A stretch of 64,000 nt of DNA from Spongiibacter nanhainus (GCF_016132545.1 NZ_CP066167.1:3065001-3129000), one strand, 5' to 3'. Shown: positions 51,144 through 63,391, counted from the first letter of the stretch. The notes: generated by a model not told the origin, from the letters alone. Program-made: numbers and translations.

Positions 51144-53996
51144 ATGGATCGGATTATTGTTCGCGGCGCCCGCACCCACAATTTAAAGAACATCGACCTA
51201 GAGATTCCCCGCGACAAGCTGGTGGTCATCACCGGTCTATCGGGGTCGGGTAAATCCTCCCTGGCGTTTGACACGCTTTATGCCGAGGGGCAGCGCCGCT
51301 ACGTAGAGTCTCTCTCTACCTACGCTCGGCAGTTCCTGTCGATGATGGAAAAGCCCGACGTCGACCATATCGACGGCCTGTCACCGGCCATTTCCATTGA
51401 GCAGAAATCCACCTCCCACAATCCCCGCTCCACCGTGGGCACCATCACCGAAATTCACGATTACCTGCGCCTGTTGTTTGCCCGGGTTGGCGAGCCCCGC
51501 TGCCCTGATCACGATGAGCCACTGGCCGCCCAGACTGTTAGCCAAATGGTGGACACAGTTCTGGCGCTACCGGAGGGCAGCAAGATGATGATGCTGGCCC
51601 CGGTAGTACAAAACCGCAAAGGCGAGCACCTCCACGTGTTTGAAAAGTTGCGCAGCCAGGGTTTTGTGCGCGCCAGAATCGACGGTATTGTGACCGACTT
51701 GGATGACACGCCAAGCCTGGATAAAAAGCGCAAACACACTATTGAGGTGGTCATCGACCGCTTTAAAGTGCGCAGCGACCTTGCCCTGCGATTGGCAGAA
51801 TCCTTCGAGACCGCGCTGGAACTGACCGACGGCATTGCCTCCGTGGCACCCATGGACGCCGATGGCGGTGCCGAGCTGCTGTTCTCTGCCAAATTTGCCT
51901 GCCCCCATTGCGGCTACAGCCTCAGCGAATTGGAGCCGCGACTGTTTTCCTTTAACAGCCCATTGGGGGCATGCAGCAGTTGCGACGGCCTGGGTGTAAA
52001 ACAGTACTTTGACGAATCCCGCCTGGTGCAACACCCGGAAGCCAGTCTTGCCACCGGCGCCATCCGTGGTTGGGACCGCCGCAGCGTGTATTACTTCCAT
52101 ATGCTCAACTCCCTAGCGGAGCACTACGGCTTCGATATCGACGCGCCTTTTGAGTCCCTAAGCGCCCAGCACCGTAAAAAGATCCTCTACGGCAGCGGCA
52201 ATGAAGAAATCAGTTTTACCTACGTCAACGATCGGGGCGACAACTTCCAGCGCCGGCATCGCTTCGAGGGGGTTATTCCCAATATGGAGCGACGCTACCG
52301 GGACACAGAGTCACAGACCGTAAGGGAAGAGCTCAGCAAATACCTCTCTACTGACAATTGTCCGGACTGTCACGGCACCCGCTTGCGCCGGGAAGCCCGC
52401 CACGTATTCTTGCTGGACAACACCCTACCGGATATTTCCAGCATGCCGGTGGGCGCCGCCAGGGACTATTTCGCCACCCTAAAACTCAGCGGCCGCCGGG
52501 CACAGATTGCCGAAAAGATCCTGAAAGAAATCAATGACCGTTTGCGCTTCCTGGTGGATGTCGGTCTCAACTACCTGACCCTGGACCGCAGCGCCGATAC
52601 GCTGTCCGGGGGTGAGGCTCAGCGCATCCGCCTGGCCAGTCAAATTGGTGCCGGCCTGGTGGGAGTCATGTATATCCTCGACGAGCCCTCCATCGGCTTA
52701 CACCAGCGCGACAACGAACGGTTGCTCAATACACTTCGCCACCTGCGGGATATCGGCAACACCGTGATCGTCGTGGAGCACGATGAAGACGCCATCCGCA
52801 CTGCCGATCACATCATTGATATCGGCCCCGGCGCCGGGGTGCACGGCGGCGAGGTGGTGGCCCAGGGCAGTCTCACAGCGATTCGCCGCAGCGCCGAGTC
52901 ACTCACCGGGCAATACCTTTCCGGCAAGCGCAAGATTGCGGTGCCAGAGCAACGCTACGAGCCCAACCCCGATCGCTATATTCACCTGGAGGGCGCCATT
53001 GGCAATAACCTACAGGATGTGACCCTCAACCTTCCGCTGGGCTTGATGACCTGCATTACTGGCGTGTCGGGATCTGGTAAGTCGACACTGATCAACCACA
53101 CTCTGTTCCCCATCGCGGCTACGGTACTCAACGGCGCAACCACGCTAAAGCCCGCGCCTTACACTGACATTCACGGTTTGGAGCTGGTAGACAAGTGCAT
53201 CGATATTGACCAGAGTCCGATCGGCCGGACTCCTCGTTCTAACCCTGCAACCTATACCGGTATATTCACCCCTATTAGGGAGTTGTTCGCGGGCACCCAA
53301 GAGGCCCGCTCCCGCGGTTATAAAGTGGGGCGTTTCAGCTTTAACGTTAAAGGCGGCCGCTGCGAGGCCTGCCAGGGTGACGGGGTCACCAAAGTGGAGA
53401 TGCATTTTCTTCCCGACATCTACGTCGCCTGTGAAGTCTGCCAGGGCAAACGCTATAACCGCGAAACCCTGGATATACTCTTTAAGGGCAAAAACATCCA
53501 CGAAGTGTTGGAAATGACCGTCGAAGAAGCCAACAGCTTTTTTGAGAACGTCCCCGCCATCAGCAAGAAACTCCAGACTTTAATGGACGTCGGCTTGAGT
53601 TATATTCGCCTGGGGCAGGCCGCCACCACCCTATCGGGGGGCGAAGCTCAACGGGTTAAACTGGCAAGAGAGTTGTCCAAGCGGGATACCGGCAAGACCT
53701 TGTATATCCTTGACGAACCCACCACTGGGCTGCACTTTGAAGACATTCAACTATTACTGACCGTACTGCATCGCTTGCGGGATCACGGCAACACGGTGGT
53801 AGTGATTGAGCACAACCTGGATGTGATAAAAACAGCAGACTGGATTATCGATCTAGGGCCCGAAGGCGGCAGTGGCGGCGGCCAGATCATCGCGGAAGGT
53901 ACGCCAGAACAGGTCGCCACACTGGATCATTCCTACACCGGCCAGTTCCTGGCACCAATGTTAAAGACCCGCAAGACCACCAAAAAGAGCGCCTAG
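51144..53996 (+). CDS. uvrA: Excinuclease ABC subunit A
   Basis: UvrA is the damage-recognition ATPase of nucleotide excision repair. It has 950 residues with duplicated ABC modules: Walker A Gly-Leu-Ser-Gly-Ser-Gly-Lys-Ser-Ser (31-39) and Gly-Val-Ser-Gly-Ser-Gly-Lys-Ser-Thr (~640). Both ABC signatures read Leu-Ser-Gly-Gly-Glu-Ala-Gln-Arg. Zinc sites Cys-Pro-His-Cys...Cys-Ser-Ser-Cys and Cys-Glu-Ala-Cys...Cys-Glu-Val-Cys are intact. Length is normal. Confidence 0.97.
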   Translation: MDRIIVRGARTHNLKNIDLEIPRDKLVVITGLSGSGKSSLAFDTLYAEGQRRYVESLSTYARQFLSMMEKPDVDHIDGLSPAISIEQKSTSHNPRSTVGTITEIHDYLRLLFARVGEPRCPDHDEPLAAQTVSQMVDTVLALPEGSKMMMLAPVVQNRKGEHLHVFEKLRSQGFVRARIDGIVTDLDDTPSLDKKRKHTIEVVIDRFKVRSDLALRLAESFETALELTDGIASVAPMDADGGAELLFSAKFACPHCGYSLSELEPRLFSFNSPLGACSSCDGLGVKQYFDESRLVQHPEASLATGAIRGWDRRSVYYFHMLNSLAEHYGFDIDAPFESLSAQHRKKILYGSGNEEISFTYVNDRGDNFQRRHRFEGVIPNMERRYRDTESQTVREELSKYLSTDNCPDCHGTRLRREARHVFLLDNTLPDISSMPVGAARDYFATLKLSGRRAQIAEKILKEINDRLRFLVDVGLNYLTLDRSADTLSGGEAQRIRLASQIGAGLVGVMYILDEPSIGLHQRDNERLLNTLRHLRDIGNTVIVVEHDEDAIRTADHIIDIGPGAGVHGGEVVAQGSLTAIRRSAESLTGQYLSGKRKIAVPEQRYEPNPDRYIHLEGAIGNNLQDVTLNLPLGLMTCITGVSGSGKSTLINHTLFPIAATVLNGATTLKPAPYTDIHGLELVDKCIDIDQSPIGRTPRSNPATYTGIFTPIRELFAGTQEARSRGYKVGRFSFNVKGGRCEACQGDGVTKVEMHFLPDIYVACEVCQGKRYNRETLDILFKGKNIHEVLEMTVEEANSFFENVPAISKKLQTLMDVGLSYIRLGQAATTLSGGEAQRVKLARELSKRDTGKTLYILDEPTTGLHFEDIQLLLTVLHRLRDHGNTVVVIEHNLDVIKTADWIIDLGPEGGSGGGQIIAEGTPEQVATLDHSYTGQFLAPMLKTRKTTKKSA

Positions 53997-54049
53997 CCAG
54001 GGCGCTCAAACAATGCCCAGCCCCGCTGTACCGGTGGGTGAGCCGGGCA

Positions 54050-54081
54050 CAAAAAAGCCGGCGCTAGGGCCGGCTTTTTAG
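54050..54081. terminator. Bidirectional terminator between uvrA and rplQ
   Basis: GCCGGC and GCCGGC arms extended by A6 and T5 (AAAAAGCCGGC / GCCGGCTTTTT) give a stem usable from both sides. It ends the alpha operon on the minus strand and uvrA on the plus. Confidence 0.88.
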
Positions 54082-54099
54082 GTCAGACAAACGTGGATG

Positions 54100-54492
54100 T
54101 TAATCCTCGTCGTCTTCCTCTACCTCTTCTACTACTGGACGATCGACCAGCTCGACATAGGCCATAGGCGCTTTGTCACCGGTGCGCAAACCGCACTTCA
54201 TAATGCGGATGTAGCCACCCGGACGGGTTTCATAACGCGGACCCAGCTCGCCGAACAGCTTGCCCACGGCCTCATCGCTGCGCAGACGAGAAAAAGCCAG
54301 GCGGCGGTTAGCCACACTGTCAGTTTTCGCCAGTGTAATCAGCGGCTCGGCATAGCGACGCAGTTCCTTGGCTTTGGGCAAGGTAGTTTTGATCAGTTCA
54401 TGCTCCACCAGCGACGCAGTCATGTTGCGAAACATCGCTTTGCGGTGAGAGCTGTTGCGGTTCAGTTGGCGGCCACTTTGACGATGACGCAT
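54100..54492 (-). CDS. rplQ: 50S ribosomal protein L17
   Basis: This 130-residue protein starts [17 protein letters not shown], typical of L17, with Arg-Pro-Gly-Gly-Tyr-Ile-Arg-Ile. An acidic C-terminal tail ends in Glu/Asp repeats. It is the last gene of the alpha operon. Confidence 0.97.
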   Translation of the reverse strand: MRHRQSGRQLNRNSSHRKAMFRNMTASLVEHELIKTTLPKAKELRRYAEPLITLAKTDSVANRRLAFSRLRSDEAVGKLFGELGPRYETRPGGYIRIMKCGLRTGDKAPMAYVELVDRPVVEEVEEDDED

Positions 54493-54576
54493 GGCTTTAT
54501 CCCTTACTAATAGTTGATGCTATCTCAGCATGTACCTAGTTAATCGAACGGCGTATCAGAGATCGCCCGGAGCGGC

Positions 54577-55578
54577 TTACGCCAGCACCCGGTCGTCGTT
54601 ACGCAAACTTGCCGGCGGCCAGTTGTCCAAACGCAGGCCCAGTGACAGGCCGCGAGACGCCAGCACATCTTTGATTTCGGTCAGCGATTTCTTGCCGAGG
54701 TTAGGAGTCTTGAGCAGCTCCACCTCGGTACGCTGAACCAGGTCGCCGATGTAGTAAATATTTTCCGCTTTCAAACAGTTGGCGCTGCGCACAGTCAGCT
54801 CCAAGTCGTCTACCGGACGCAGCAGAATCGGATCAACTTCGTTTTCTTCCCGTGAAGGCTCTTTCTCGCCTTCGCTTTCCAGGTCAACGAATACGGCCAA
54901 TTGTTGTTGCAGAATGGTCGCTGCGCGGCGAATCGCTTCTTCAGGATCGATTGTGCCGTTGGTTTCCAGATCCAGCACCAACTTGTCCAGGTCAGTGCGC
55001 TGTTCAACCCGTGCACTTTCGACCACGTAGCTTACCCGGTTGATCGGGCTGTAGCTGGCATCCAACTGCAGACGGCCGATAGAGCGAGTTTCTTCTTCGC
55101 CACCATCGCGAGCATCAGCCGGCACGTAACCGCGGCCACGACCGATGGTCAAGCGCATGTTAAGGTCGCCGTCGCTGTTAAGCGTTGCGATAACGTGCTC
55201 GGGATTAACGATTTCTACTTCGTGGTCAGTCTGGATATCACCAGCTGTGACTGGGCCCGGACCTTTTTTGCTGAGCGTCAGTACCGCTTGGTCTTTGCCA
55301 TTGAGTACAACGGCAACTTCCTTGAGGTTCAGCAGCACTTCGATAACGTCTTCTTTCACGCCTTCCATCGCGCTGTACTCGTGGAGCACACCGTCGATTT
55401 CAGCTTCGACTACCGCACAACCGGGCATGGACGACAGCAAGATGCGGCGCAGCGCATTACCCAGCGTGTGGCCAAAACCCCGCTCCAGCGGTTCCAAGGT
55501 TACCTTGGCGCGGGTCGAACCCAGTTCTTCAACCTGGATGACACGCGGGGTCAGAAATTCATTCACTGCACTTTGCAT
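54577..55578 (-). CDS. rpoA: RNA polymerase alpha subunit
   Basis: This 333-residue subunit has the assembly domain (about 1-235, [12 protein letters not shown]) and the C-terminal domain (about 250-325). The C-terminal domain has Arg-Ser-Ala-Asn-Cys-Leu-Lys and [10 protein letters not shown] for UP-element and activator contact. Confidence 0.97.
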   Translation of the reverse strand: MQSAVNEFLTPRVIQVEELGSTRAKVTLEPLERGFGHTLGNALRRILLSSMPGCAVVEAEIDGVLHEYSAMEGVKEDVIEVLLNLKEVAVVLNGKDQAVLTLSKKGPGPVTAGDIQTDHEVEIVNPEHVIATLNSDGDLNMRLTIGRGRGYVPADARDGGEEETRSIGRLQLDASYSPINRVSYVVESARVEQRTDLDKLVLDLETNGTIDPEEAIRRAATILQQQLAVFVDLESEGEKEPSREENEVDPILLRPVDDLELTVRSANCLKAENIYYIGDLVQRTEVELLKTPNLGKKSLTEIKDVLASRGLSLGLRLDNWPPASLRNDDRVLA

Positions 55579-55610
55579 AGCTCACCTGTGAGGGTTATCC
55601 GGTCAATGAC

Positions 55611-56231
55611 TTACTTGGAGTAAAGTTCTACGATCAGTTGCTCGTTGATCTCCGAGGACAAGTCACTGCGATCCGGTGCATTTTTAAACACCGCTTCCAG
55701 CTTGTCGTTGTTCACATCCAACCAGGCGCAATCACCGCGCTGAGCGGCCAGGGCAATAGCGGACTGAACACGCAGCTGCTTCTTGGCCTTTTCTCGCAGA
55801 GAAATCACATCACCAGGCTGAACTTGGTAAGACGGAACATTAACCACAGAACCGTTTACCAAAATACCTTTATGAGAGACCAGCTGACGTGCTTCCGCGC
55901 GGGTAGAGCCAAAACCAATGCGGTATACAACATTGTCCAGGCGGCTTTCCAGGTACTGGAGCAGGTTCTCACCGGTTGCACCTTTTTTACTTGCAGCTTT
56001 TTTGTAGTAGCTGCGGAATTGCTTTTCCAGCACGCCATACATACGACGAACTTTTTGCTTCTCACGAAGCTGCACACCGTAATCCGACAGGCGACCGCGA
56101 CGGGCACCGTGCATACCGGGGGCAGTTTCCGCCTTACACTTAGAGTCCAGCGGACGCACACCGCTCTTCAGGAACAGGTCGGTACCTTCCCGTCTGGCTA
56201 ATTTACAGCTTGGGCCCAAATATCTAGCCAT
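55611..56231 (-). CDS. rpsD: 30S ribosomal protein S4
   Basis: This 206-residue S4 starts Met-Ala-Arg-Tyr-Leu-Gly-Pro, with the S4 RNA-binding domain ([12 protein letters not shown]...His-Lys-Gly-Ile-Leu-Val-Asn-Gly). It lacks the N-terminal CxxC zinc motif (C-minus form). In E. coli S4 represses the alpha operon. Confidence 0.97.
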   Translation of the reverse strand: MARYLGPSCKLARREGTDLFLKSGVRPLDSKCKAETAPGMHGARRGRLSDYGVQLREKQKVRRMYGVLEKQFRSYYKKAASKKGATGENLLQYLESRLDNVVYRIGFGSTRAEARQLVSHKGILVNGSVVNVPSYQVQPGDVISLREKAKKQLRVQSAIALAAQRGDCAWLDVNNDKLEAVFKNAPDRSDLSSEINEQLIVELYSK

Positions 56232-56254
56232 GCTCAGAATTCCTCAACTGTTAA

Positions 56255-56647
56255 TTACACGCGACGTTTCTTGGGAGGACGGCAACCATTGTGTGGAATG
56301 GGCGTCACGTCTGTGATGTTGGTGATTTTGTAACCGCAGTTATTCAGTGCACGCACTGCTGACTCACGACCGGGGCCAGGACCTTTAACTTCGACGTCCA
56401 GATTTTTAAGGCCGTATTCTTTTGCGGCATTACCGGCGCGCTCGGCAGCTACCTGAGCCGCGAAGGGCGTGCTCTTACGAGAGCCGCGGAAACCGCTACC
56501 ACCCGCCGTTGCCCAGCTCAGAGTATTACCCTGGCGGTCGGTGATGGTAATGATGGTGTTATTGAATGAGGCGTGAACATGCGCAACGCCATCGACGACG
56601 GTCTTTTTGACCTTCTTACGCGGTGTTTGCTTACCGGGTTTAGCCAT
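56255..56647 (-). CDS. rpsK: 30S ribosomal protein S11
   Basis: This 130-residue S11 (start ATG 56647, AGGAA upstream) contains [13 protein letters not shown] and ends [10 protein letters not shown]. The nine-codon extension to 56674 is not used. Confidence 0.97.
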   Translation of the reverse strand: MAKPGKQTPRKKVKKTVVDGVAHVHASFNNTIITITDRQGNTLSWATAGGSGFRGSRKSTPFAAQVAAERAGNAAKEYGLKNLDVEVKGPGPGRESAVRALNNCGYKITNITDVTPIPHNGCRPPKKRRV

Positions 56648-56744
56648 TGTGATTCCTGCTTCTAATATCAACACTACACTAGAGGTGTAGCTACACTAAA
56701 ACGCGACAGCGCTGCGACAAGCGCAGCACCGATGTCCCTAGGGA

Positions 56745-57101
56745 TTACCTACGGATAGGCTTGCGTGGGCCTTTACGGGTACGGGCGTTGGTCTTGGTGC
56801 GCTGACCGCGCAGCGGCAAGCTCTTCCGATGGCGCAAGCCACGGTAGCAACCCAGGTCCAACAAACGCTTAATATTCATGGACACTTCGCGCCGCAAATC
56901 GCCTTCTACCGCGATTTTGCCAATGGCATTCCGCAGGCTGTCCAGCTGCTCTTCGCTAAGATCACCCACTTTAGTGTCTTCAGCGATAGAGGTTGTGGCA
57001 CAGAGTTGCTTGGCCGTAGTACGACCGATACCATAAATATAGGTCAACGAGATAACCGCGTGCTTGTTATCCGGTATATTGACTCCTGCGATACGAGCCA
57101 T
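56745..57101 (-). CDS. rpsM: 30S ribosomal protein S13
   Basis: This 118-residue S13 has Ala-Arg-Ile-Ala-Gly-Val-Asn-Ile-Pro at the start and [16 protein letters not shown]. It heads the alpha operon genes. The 143 bases between rpmJ and rpsM could hold the S4-binding leader known in E. coli, which I did not resolve. Confidence 0.97.
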   Translation of the reverse strand: MARIAGVNIPDNKHAVISLTYIYGIGRTTAKQLCATTSIAEDTKVGDLSEEQLDSLRNAIGKIAVEGDLRREVSMNIKRLLDLGCYRGLRHRKSLPLRGQRTKTNARTRKGPRKPIRR

Positions 57102-57244
57102 TCAGATTACTCCAATCAATCCTGTTTTAATAAACGAGTACGCCGTACTGCTTAGGGCTGTTAACAAGCCGCAGACGGACCGCCGCGCGAAAGGCGCAGT
57201 AGTCTATCCGCAAGACACTCACAAATCAAGCCCCAAAGCCGGGA

Positions 57245-57361
57245 TTAACCCTGGCGCTGCTTGTGACGGGGCTCTGCGCTGCAGATAACCCGTACCACGC
57301 CTTTGCGACGAACAATTTTACAATTGCGGCAAATAGCTTTTACTGATGCGCGAACTTTCAT
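57245..57361 (-). CDS. rpmJ: 50S ribosomal protein L36, zinc-ribbon form
   Basis: ATG 57361 to TAA 57245 encodes 38 residues starting Met-Lys-Val-Arg-Ala-Ser-Val-Lys, a full L36. The zinc ligands Cys11, Cys14, Cys27 and His33 are intact (C-plus form). This is relevant because zinc-starvation loci in other bacteria often carry a Cys-less L36; none is seen in this window's zinc island. It lies between secY and rpsM as expected. Confidence 0.96.
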   Translation of the reverse strand: MKVRASVKAICRNCKIVRRKGVVRVICSAEPRHKQRQG

Positions 57362-57397
57362 AACCACACTCCAAACGAGCCACTCGCAACCCCCGCC

Positions 57398-58726
57398 TTA
57401 GCGGGCGCCGCTACCATAGTTTTTCAAATTTGCCTTTTTCATCACCGAGTCGTACTGGTGAGACATCATGTGGGACTGGACCTGGGACATGAAGTCCATA
57501 ACCACAACCACCACAATCAGCAACGAGGTACCACCGAGATAAAACGGCACATTCCAGAACACCACCAAAAATTGAGGCAGCAAACACACTGCGGCGATGT
57601 AAAGCGAGCCGAACATGGTCAAACGCGTCAATACACCATCAATATAACTGGCGGTTTGCTTACCGGGACGAATACCTGGCAGGAACGCTCCGGAACGTTT
57701 CAAATTATCCGCAACTTCATCCGGGTTAAACATCAACGCGGTGTAGAAGAAGCAGAAGAAAATAATCAGTGCTGAGAACAGCAAAATATTCAACGGTTGC
57801 CCAGGGCCAATCGCCAAAGCCAATTCCTGCAGCCACTCCATACCGTCCTGGCTTTGCCCTACCCACTGGGCAATCGATGCGGGGAACAGCAGAATAGAGC
57901 TGGCAAAAATTGCGGGAATGACCCCGGCCATATTCACCTTCAAAGGCAGATGACTTTGCTGCCCTTGATACATGCGATTGCCGCGCTGTTGCTTGGCATA
58001 ATTCACTGTAATCCGCCGCTGGCCACGCTCGATGAAAACAACAAAGTAAACCACCGCTACCGCCAGCACCAAAATGGCTAACAGCACCAGTATATTCAGT
58101 TCACCCTGGCGAGCTTGCTCGAGGGACTGCCCAACAGCAGCCGGTAGCCCGGCGACGATACCGGCAAAGATCAGCATGGAAATACCATTGCCGATACCCC
58201 GCTCGGTGATTTGCTCGCCAAGCCACATCATAAAGACGGCGCCGGTAACCAGCGAAACCACAGCGGTAAAATAGAAACTCAGGTCGGCGTTAAAGGCCAA
58301 ACCTTGGTTTGCGAGGCCTACGGTCATACCCGTCGCTTGCAGCAGCGCCAGCACCACCGTCAGGTAACGGGTGTATTGGCTTATCTGCCTGCGACCAGCC
58401 TCGCCTTCTTTTTTCAGCGCCTCAAGTTGAGGGCTGACTGCGGACATCAACTGCATGATGATGGACGCAGAAATGTAGGGCATGATCCCCAAGGCCAGGA
58501 TGCTCATCCGCTCCAGAGCACCGCCTGAAAACATGTTGAACAGCCCGAGTACAGTTCCCTGATTCTGATTAAACAGAGCGGCTAGCTGCTCCGGGTTAAT
58601 CCCGGGCACCGGAATGTGGGTGCCGATACGATAGACAATAATCGCCAGCAACAGAAAACGAAGGCGAGCCAAGAGCTCGCCTAATCCGGATTGCTTACCA
58701 GTTGACAGGGGACCGGGTTTCGCCAT
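57398..58726 (-). CDS. secY: Protein translocase subunit SecY
   Basis: This 442-residue, ten-helix core of the Sec channel is recognised by [12 protein letters not shown], [10 protein letters not shown], Arg-Gly-Ile-Gly-Asn-Gly-Ile-Ser and Gly-Gly-Thr-Ser-Leu-Leu-Ile. It lies 12 bp after rplO in the spc operon. Confidence 0.97.
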   Translation of the reverse strand: MAKPGPLSTGKQSGLGELLARLRFLLLAIIVYRIGTHIPVPGINPEQLAALFNQNQGTVLGLFNMFSGGALERMSILALGIMPYISASIIMQLMSAVSPQLEALKKEGEAGRRQISQYTRYLTVVLALLQATGMTVGLANQGLAFNADLSFYFTAVVSLVTGAVFMMWLGEQITERGIGNGISMLIFAGIVAGLPAAVGQSLEQARQGELNILVLLAILVLAVAVVYFVVFIERGQRRITVNYAKQQRGNRMYQGQQSHLPLKVNMAGVIPAIFASSILLFPASIAQWVGQSQDGMEWLQELALAIGPGQPLNILLFSALIIFFCFFYTALMFNPDEVADNLKRSGAFLPGIRPGKQTASYIDGVLTRLTMFGSLYIAAVCLLPQFLVVFWNVPFYLGGTSLLIVVVVVMDFMSQVQSHMMSHQYDSVMKKANLKNYGSGAR

Positions 58727-58738
58727 GGGGTATGCGCC

Positions 58739-59182
58739 TTATTCCTCGACTTTGCCGCCGGCTTTCTCGATTGCTTCCCGAGCACCTTTGGTGACCGCCA
58801 ACCCTTTCAGGCTCACAGCTTTTTTGATGTCACCAGACAGAAACACTTTTGCGCGTTCGATGTTATTGCTGATCAAGTCCGCGCGCTTGAGCGCGTCCAG
58901 GTCAATAACAGCATCTTCTACACGGTTCAGCTCGGACGTGCGAATCTGTGCAGTGACTTGTGCCAAACGGGAGTTAAAGCCGTATTTAGGCAGGCGTTTC
59001 TGCAGTGGCATTTGGCCGCCCTCGAAACCGGGACGAACACTACCACCAGAGCGAGCTTTCAAACCTTTGTGACCGCGGCCACCTGTTTTACCCAAACCGC
59101 TACCGATACCGCGACCAACGCGCTTTGCGTTTTTGGTACGGCCAGGTGCTGGGCTCAACGTGTTAAGACGTAAATCAGTCAT
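58739..59182 (-). CDS. rplO: 50S ribosomal protein L15
   Basis: This 147-residue L15 has the Gly-rich N-terminal extension ([17 protein letters not shown]) and globular C-domain. It lies 3 bp after rpmD. Confidence 0.97.
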   Translation of the reverse strand: MTDLRLNTLSPAPGRTKNAKRVGRGIGSGLGKTGGRGHKGLKARSGGSVRPGFEGGQMPLQKRLPKYGFNSRLAQVTAQIRTSELNRVEDAVIDLDALKRADLISNNIERAKVFLSGDIKKAVSLKGLAVTKGAREAIEKAGGKVEE

Positions 59183-59185
59183 CCC

Positions 59186-59362
59186 TTACACCTCAACCTT
59201 TACCAGATAGTTAACTTTATTGATCATGCCACGCACTGACGGGGTATCTTCAACCTCGACGGTGTGACCGATCCGGCGCAAGCCCAGGCCAGCTACGCAA
59301 GCTTTGTGGGACTTCAGGCGCCCGGCAATGGAGCGCACTTGAGTTACTTTGATTTTGCTCAT
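59186..59362 (-). CDS. rpmD: 50S ribosomal protein L30
   Basis: This 58-residue L30 (start ATG 59362) has Lys-Val-Thr-Gln-Val-Arg-Ser and [10 protein letters not shown]. The TTG two codons upstream is not preferred. Confidence 0.96.
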   Translation of the reverse strand: MSKIKVTQVRSIAGRLKSHKACVAGLGLRRIGHTVEVEDTPSVRGMINKVNYLVKVEV

Positions 59363-59382
59363 TTCCAACCCTGCCCCTTGTC

Positions 59383-59895
59383 TTAGCCCAGGATCTCTTC
59401 TACCGATTTGCCGCGCTTTGCTGCGACTTCATCTGGAGAAGAAATGCTTTGCAGTGCTTTGATGGTAGCGCGAACCACGTTCACCGGATTGGTAGAGCCG
59501 TAGCACTTAGCCAAAACGTTGTGAACACCGGCAATTTCCAGCACCGCACGCATCGCACCACCGGCGATTACACCAGTACCATCAGACGCAGGCTGCATGT
59601 AAACCTTGGATGCACCGTGGTTAGCTTTAACCGCGTACTGAATCGTATCACCCTTGATATCCACCTGAACCATGTTGCGACGGGCGGACTCCATGGCCTT
59701 CTGGATAGCGACGGGCACTTCGCGAGCCTTGCCGCGGCCAAAACCGACCTTACCGTTACCATCACCAACCACCGTCAGCGCGGTAAAGCTGAAGATCCGG
59801 CCACCTTTAACTACTTTGGCAACACGATTTACCTGTACCAGTTTTTCCTGGAGGCCTTCTGTGTTTGCGTTGTCTTTCTGCTCGTTGAATGCCAT
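59383..59895 (-). CDS. rpsE: 30S ribosomal protein S5
   Basis: This 170-residue S5 has the N-terminal dsRNA-binding-like domain ([12 protein letters not shown]) and Gly-Arg-Gly-Lys-Ala-Arg-Glu-Val-Pro. It contributes to decoding accuracy. Confidence 0.97.
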   Translation of the reverse strand: MAFNEQKDNANTEGLQEKLVQVNRVAKVVKGGRIFSFTALTVVGDGNGKVGFGRGKAREVPVAIQKAMESARRNMVQVDIKGDTIQYAVKANHGASKVYMQPASDGTGVIAGGAMRAVLEIAGVHNVLAKCYGSTNPVNVVRATIKALQSISSPDEVAAKRGKSVEEILG

Positions 59896-59905
59896 CGCCT
59901 AAACC

Positions 59906-60256
59906 TTAGAATTCCAAACCGCCTTCGCGGGCCGCATCTGCCAACGCCTTCACTCGACCGTGGAAACGGAATCCACTGCGATCAAAGGCCACCTGTGTTA
60001 CGCCCGCTGCCTTGGCGCGGTCAGCAATCAATTTACCAACACCGGCTGCTGCTGAAATATTGCCAGTAGCGTTGCCGCGCAGCTCTTTATCCAAGGTGGA
60101 AGCGCTAGCGAGGACTTTATCGCCTTCGGCTGCAATCACCTGGGCATACATGTGGCGGGGCGTACGGTGTACGCTCAAGCGCACTGCGCGCAGTTCACGC
60201 ATTTTGTTTCGAGCGCGGCGGGCGCGACGCAATCTTGATACTTTTTTATCGCTCAT
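59906..60256 (-). CDS. rplR: 50S ribosomal protein L18
   Basis: This 116-residue basic 5S-rRNA-binding protein ends [19 protein letters not shown], the standard L18 C-terminus. It is in canonical spc position. Confidence 0.97.
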   Translation of the reverse strand: MSDKKVSRLRRARRARNKMRELRAVRLSVHRTPRHMYAQVIAAEGDKVLASASTLDKELRGNATGNISAAAGVGKLIADRAKAAGVTQVAFDRSGFRFHGRVKALADAAREGGLEF

Positions 60257-60266
60257 AACCTAGCCC

Positions 60267-60800
60267 TTACTTCTTCTTCGCTTCTTTACGACGAATCATT
60301 TCGTCTTCGTAGCGAACACCTTTACCCTTGTAAGGCTCTGGCGGACGGAAAGCTCTAATCTCCGCGGCCACTTTGCCCAACATCTGCTTGTCATTGCCAC
60401 TGAGCACGATCTCAGTCTGGCTTGGCGTTTCCGCCTTAACACCTTCAGGCAGCGCGTAATCAATCGGGTGAGACAGCCCTACCACCAAGTTAAGGCTATT
60501 ACCGCTCGCTTTGGCCCGGTAACCAACACCATTGAGAATCAATTTGCGCTGAAAACCTTCACTCACACCAATGACCATATTGTTAGTCAAGGAGCGCATG
60601 GTTCCCGCCATCGCCCAGCCGTTTTTTGCGCCTTCGCGGGCGGCAAACACCAGCTGACCATCTTCTTGCTTCACTTCAACGGCTTCGTGCAGGGGCATGG
60701 ACATGTTGCCATTTTTGCCTTTCACTGCGATCGCACCGCCGTCGAGCTTGACCTCTACCCCTTTGGGCAGCGTCACTGGACTTTTCGCTACTCTAGACAT
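60267..60800 (-). CDS. rplF: 50S ribosomal protein L6
   Basis: This 177-residue L6 has two tandem alpha/beta domains and the C-terminal [13 protein letters not shown] signature. It binds near the sarcin-ricin loop. Confidence 0.97.
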   Translation of the reverse strand: MSRVAKSPVTLPKGVEVKLDGGAIAVKGKNGNMSMPLHEAVEVKQEDGQLVFAAREGAKNGWAMAGTMRSLTNNMVIGVSEGFQRKLILNGVGYRAKASGNSLNLVVGLSHPIDYALPEGVKAETPSQTEIVLSGNDKQMLGKVAAEIRAFRPPEPYKGKGVRYEDEMIRRKEAKKK

Positions 60801-60828
60801 CTTTAGAACTCTTCAAGCTGTCAATCAT

Positions 60829-61224
60829 TTAGAAAACGGTGCAAAGCACTTCGCCACCGACACCTGCCGCCCGCGCGGCGCGATCTGTCATTACACCAGA
60901 GCTGGTGGAGACAATCGCAACGCCCAAGCCACCACGTACCGAAGGCAACTCGTCTTTACCTGCATAGGACCGCAGACCAGGGCGACTTACACGCTGGATT
61001 TCTGCGATAACCGGCTTGCCCTGGAAGTACTTGAGCTCAACAAAGAGAGACGCCTTACCGCCGTTCTCCTCGACGCGCCAACCCGCAATGTAACCCTCGC
61101 CTTCCAATACGGCGGCTACCGCTTTTTTCAGCTTTGAAGCCGGAATTTCAACAACAGTCTTACCTGCCATTTGAGCGTTGCGGATGCGGGTCAACATATC
61201 CGCCAGAGGATCTTGCATGCTCAT
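60829..61224 (-). CDS. rpsH: 30S ribosomal protein S8
   Basis: This 131-residue S8 has [13 protein letters not shown] and ends Gly-Gly-Glu-Val-Leu-Cys-Thr-Val-Phe. Start ATG 61224 (GGGAG 6 bases upstream) is preferred over ATG 61218. In E. coli S8 represses the spc operon at rplE. Confidence 0.97.
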   Translation of the reverse strand: MSMQDPLADMLTRIRNAQMAGKTVVEIPASKLKKAVAAVLEGEGYIAGWRVEENGGKASLFVELKYFQGKPVIAEIQRVSRPGLRSYAGKDELPSVRGGLGVAIVSTSSGVMTDRAARAAGVGGEVLCTVF

Positions 61225-61284
61225 GTTTTGCTCCCATCGATCGCCGCAACTCGCGGCGGCAAAATACTTATTCCAGTTACCTAA

Positions 61285-61590
61285 TTACCAGCTGGCTTTT
61301 ACCAGACCCGGAACGTCGCCACGCATGGCGGCTTGACGCAGCTGGTTGCGGCACAGACCAAATTTACGATACACACCATGAGGACGACCGGTGACCTGGC
61401 AACGGCGACGCTGACGAACAGGGCTGGCGTTGCGCGGCAGCTTTTGAAGCTTAACCTGGGCATCCCACTTTTCTTCATCACTGGCGTCCAGGCTGGAAAT
61501 AATTGCCTTCAGCTCTGCACGCTTGGCAGCGTATTTAGCGACGGTGCGTGCGCGCTTTGCTTCCCGCGCTTTCATTGACTGCTTTGCCAT
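61285..61590 (-). CDS. rpsN: 30S ribosomal protein S14, zinc-independent form
   Basis: This 101-residue long-form S14 has [16 protein letters not shown] but lacks the CxxC zinc pairs, so it is the C-minus version usual in gammaproteobacteria. Confidence 0.97.
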   Translation of the reverse strand: MAKQSMKAREAKRARTVAKYAAKRAELKAIISSLDASDEEKWDAQVKLQKLPRNASPVRQRRRCQVTGRPHGVYRKFGLCRNQLRQAAMRGDVPGLVKASW

Positions 61591-61604
61591 ATGCCGGAGT
61601 CCTC

Positions 61605-62144
61605 TTAACCTTTAAATGGGAAGCGGAACGCTTTCAGCAGCGCACGGCCTTCCTCATCGTTGCGAGCGGTCGTAGTAATGGTGATATCGAGACCACGCAA
61701 CTTATCGACTGTGTCGTAATCAATTTCAGGGAAGATAATTTGCTCGGTCACACCCATCGCAAAATTTCCCCGTCCGTCAAACGACTTGGGGCTAACACCC
61801 CGGAAGTCCCTTACACGGGGGATCGCTACAGTAATCAGGCGATCCAGAAATTCGTACATGCGCTCACGACGCAAAGTTACTTTGCAGCCGATAGGCCATC
61901 CGTCGCGAATTTTAAAACCTGCGATGGATTTGCGGGCTTTGGTCACGACCGGCTTTTGACCGGACACTTTTTCCAAATCACCCAGCGCTGCCTCAAGAAC
62001 TTTCTTATCCCCAGCTGCTTCACCCACACCCATGTTCAGAGTGATCTTGGTAATACGGGGAACTTCCATCGGGTTCGCCAGGCCCAGCTCTTCAATCAGC
62101 TTGGCCTTCAACTCGTTGTTATACAATTCCTGTAAACGTGCCAT
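61605..62144 (-). CDS. rplE: 50S ribosomal protein L5
   Basis: This 179-residue 5S-rRNA-binding L5 has [14 protein letters not shown] and Val-Arg-Asp-Phe-Arg-Gly. It lies between rplX and rpsN. Confidence 0.97.
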   Translation of the reverse strand: MARLQELYNNELKAKLIEELGLANPMEVPRITKITLNMGVGEAAGDKKVLEAALGDLEKVSGQKPVVTKARKSIAGFKIRDGWPIGCKVTLRRERMYEFLDRLITVAIPRVRDFRGVSPKSFDGRGNFAMGVTEQIIFPEIDYDTVDKLRGLDITITTTARNDEEGRALLKAFRFPFKG

Positions 62145-62157
62145 TTTCTATAAACCC

Positions 62158-62475
62158 CTACGCGTCCACCGCTTCGCCGCTGGATTTAAAAATCCGGCTC
62201 TTGCTGCCGTCGTCGGCAACCTTGATTCCAACGCGATCCGCCTTGTTGGTGGACGGGTTGAAAATCGCCACATTAGAAATGTGGAGAGGCGCCTCTTTCT
62301 CGACAATTCCACCAGCCACACCCAACTGCGGGTTGGGACGCTGGTGTTTCTTAACCATATTGATGCCGGCAACCAAGACTCGGCCATTGTCCAACACTTT
62401 TTGGACTTTGCCGCGTTTACCTTTGTCTTTACCGGTCAAGACGATAATTTCGTCTTCACGTTTAATCTTGCGCAT
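62158..62475 (-). CDS. rplX: 50S ribosomal protein L24
   Basis: This 105-residue KOW-motif protein has [13 protein letters not shown], initiating 50S assembly. It is in canonical position after rplN. Confidence 0.97.
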   Translation of the reverse strand: MRKIKREDEIIVLTGKDKGKRGKVQKVLDNGRVLVAGINMVKKHQRPNPQLGVAGGIVEKEAPLHISNVAIFNPSTNKADRVGIKVADDGSKSRIFKSSGEAVDA

Positions 62476-62505
62476 AGCTGACCTCAGTCTTCCCCAGTTC
62501 GCCCT

Positions 62506-62874
62506 TTACAATACTTCCGGGGCCAGTGAGATAATTTTCATAAATTTCTCGCTGCGCAGCTCCCGGGTTACCGGACCAAAAATACGAGTGCCCACGGGCG
62601 CCAGACTGTTGTTGAGCAACACAGCGGCATTGTCGTCAAATTTGATCGTTGAACCGTCACTGCGGCGTACACCCTTTTTAGTGCGCACTACCACCGCGGT
62701 CATCACTTGGCCTTTCTTCACCTTGCCGCGGGGAATGGCTTCCTTGACCGTCACTTTGATCAAATCGCCGACGCGAGCGTAGCGACGGTGAGAACCGCCA
62801 AGCACCTTGATGCACATAACCTGGCGAGCGCCACTGTTATCCGCAACTTCCAAATAGCTTTCTGTTTGAATCAT
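62506..62874 (-). CDS. rplN: 50S ribosomal protein L14
   Basis: This 122-residue L14 starts [16 protein letters not shown] and ends Ser-Leu-Ala-Pro-Glu-Val-Leu. It is usually the first gene of the spc operon. Confidence 0.97.
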   Translation of the reverse strand: MIQTESYLEVADNSGARQVMCIKVLGGSHRRYARVGDLIKVTVKEAIPRGKVKKGQVMTAVVVRTKKGVRRSDGSTIKFDDNAAVLLNNSLAPVGTRIFGPVTRELRSEKFMKIISLAPEVL

Positions 62875-62931
62875 CTCTCACTCCAAACCCGTCAACTGTG
62901 CCTCTCGCGATCAACACAGGCCGTCGGCCGT

Positions 62932-63198
62932 TTATATCTGAGTCGCGGTTTCTTCAACCCGCAACAGGGTCCAGGATTTGTTTTTGGACAGTGGGCGAGT
63001 TTCGCTCACTGTTACCGTATCGCCTGCTTTACACTCATTATTTTCATCATGAGCGTGGATCTTTGATGAGCGTGTAATGTACTTCCCATAGATGGGATGC
63101 TTAACACGACGCTCAATCAGTACAGTGATGGTTTTATCCATCTTGTCGCTGACGACCTTCCCGGTGGCGGTACGAGCGCTCTTTGCTGCTTCTGACAT
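62932..63198 (-). CDS. rpsQ: 30S ribosomal protein S17
   Basis: This 88-residue OB-fold S17 has [14 protein letters not shown] and Val-Ser-Glu-Thr-Arg-Pro-Leu-Ser-Lys. It is the last gene of the S10 operon in the standard order. Confidence 0.97.
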   Translation of the reverse strand: MSEAAKSARTATGKVVSDKMDKTITVLIERRVKHPIYGKYITRSSKIHAHDENNECKAGDTVTVSETRPLSKNKSWTLLRVEETATQI

Positions 63199-63199
63199 C

Positions 63200-63391
63200 T
63201 TAGTTACCTGCCTTTTCCTGGAGCACGGTTTTCACGCGCGCAATGTCACGACGGGTTTGTTTCAACAGATGCGTCTGCGCCAATTGACCGCTGTTTTTCT
63301 GCATCCGCAGTTTAAACTGGCTCTCGAGCAGCTGAACGAGTTCAGCATTCAACTCTTCCAGTGATTTATCGCGCAATTCAACAGCCTTCAT
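63200..63391 (-). CDS. rpmC: 50S ribosomal protein L29
   Basis: This 63-residue L29 starts [10 protein letters not shown]. The start ATG (63391) shares a base with the rplP stop codon (TGATG), showing tight translational coupling. It lines the peptide exit site. Confidence 0.96.
   Translation of the reverse strand: MKAVELRDKSLEELNAELVQLLESQFKLRMQKNSGQLAQTHLLKQTRRDIARVKTVLQEKAGN

Noticed and set aside
55001-55623. Long plus-strand frame opposite rpoA
   Set aside because: Antisense shadow of a highly conserved gene.
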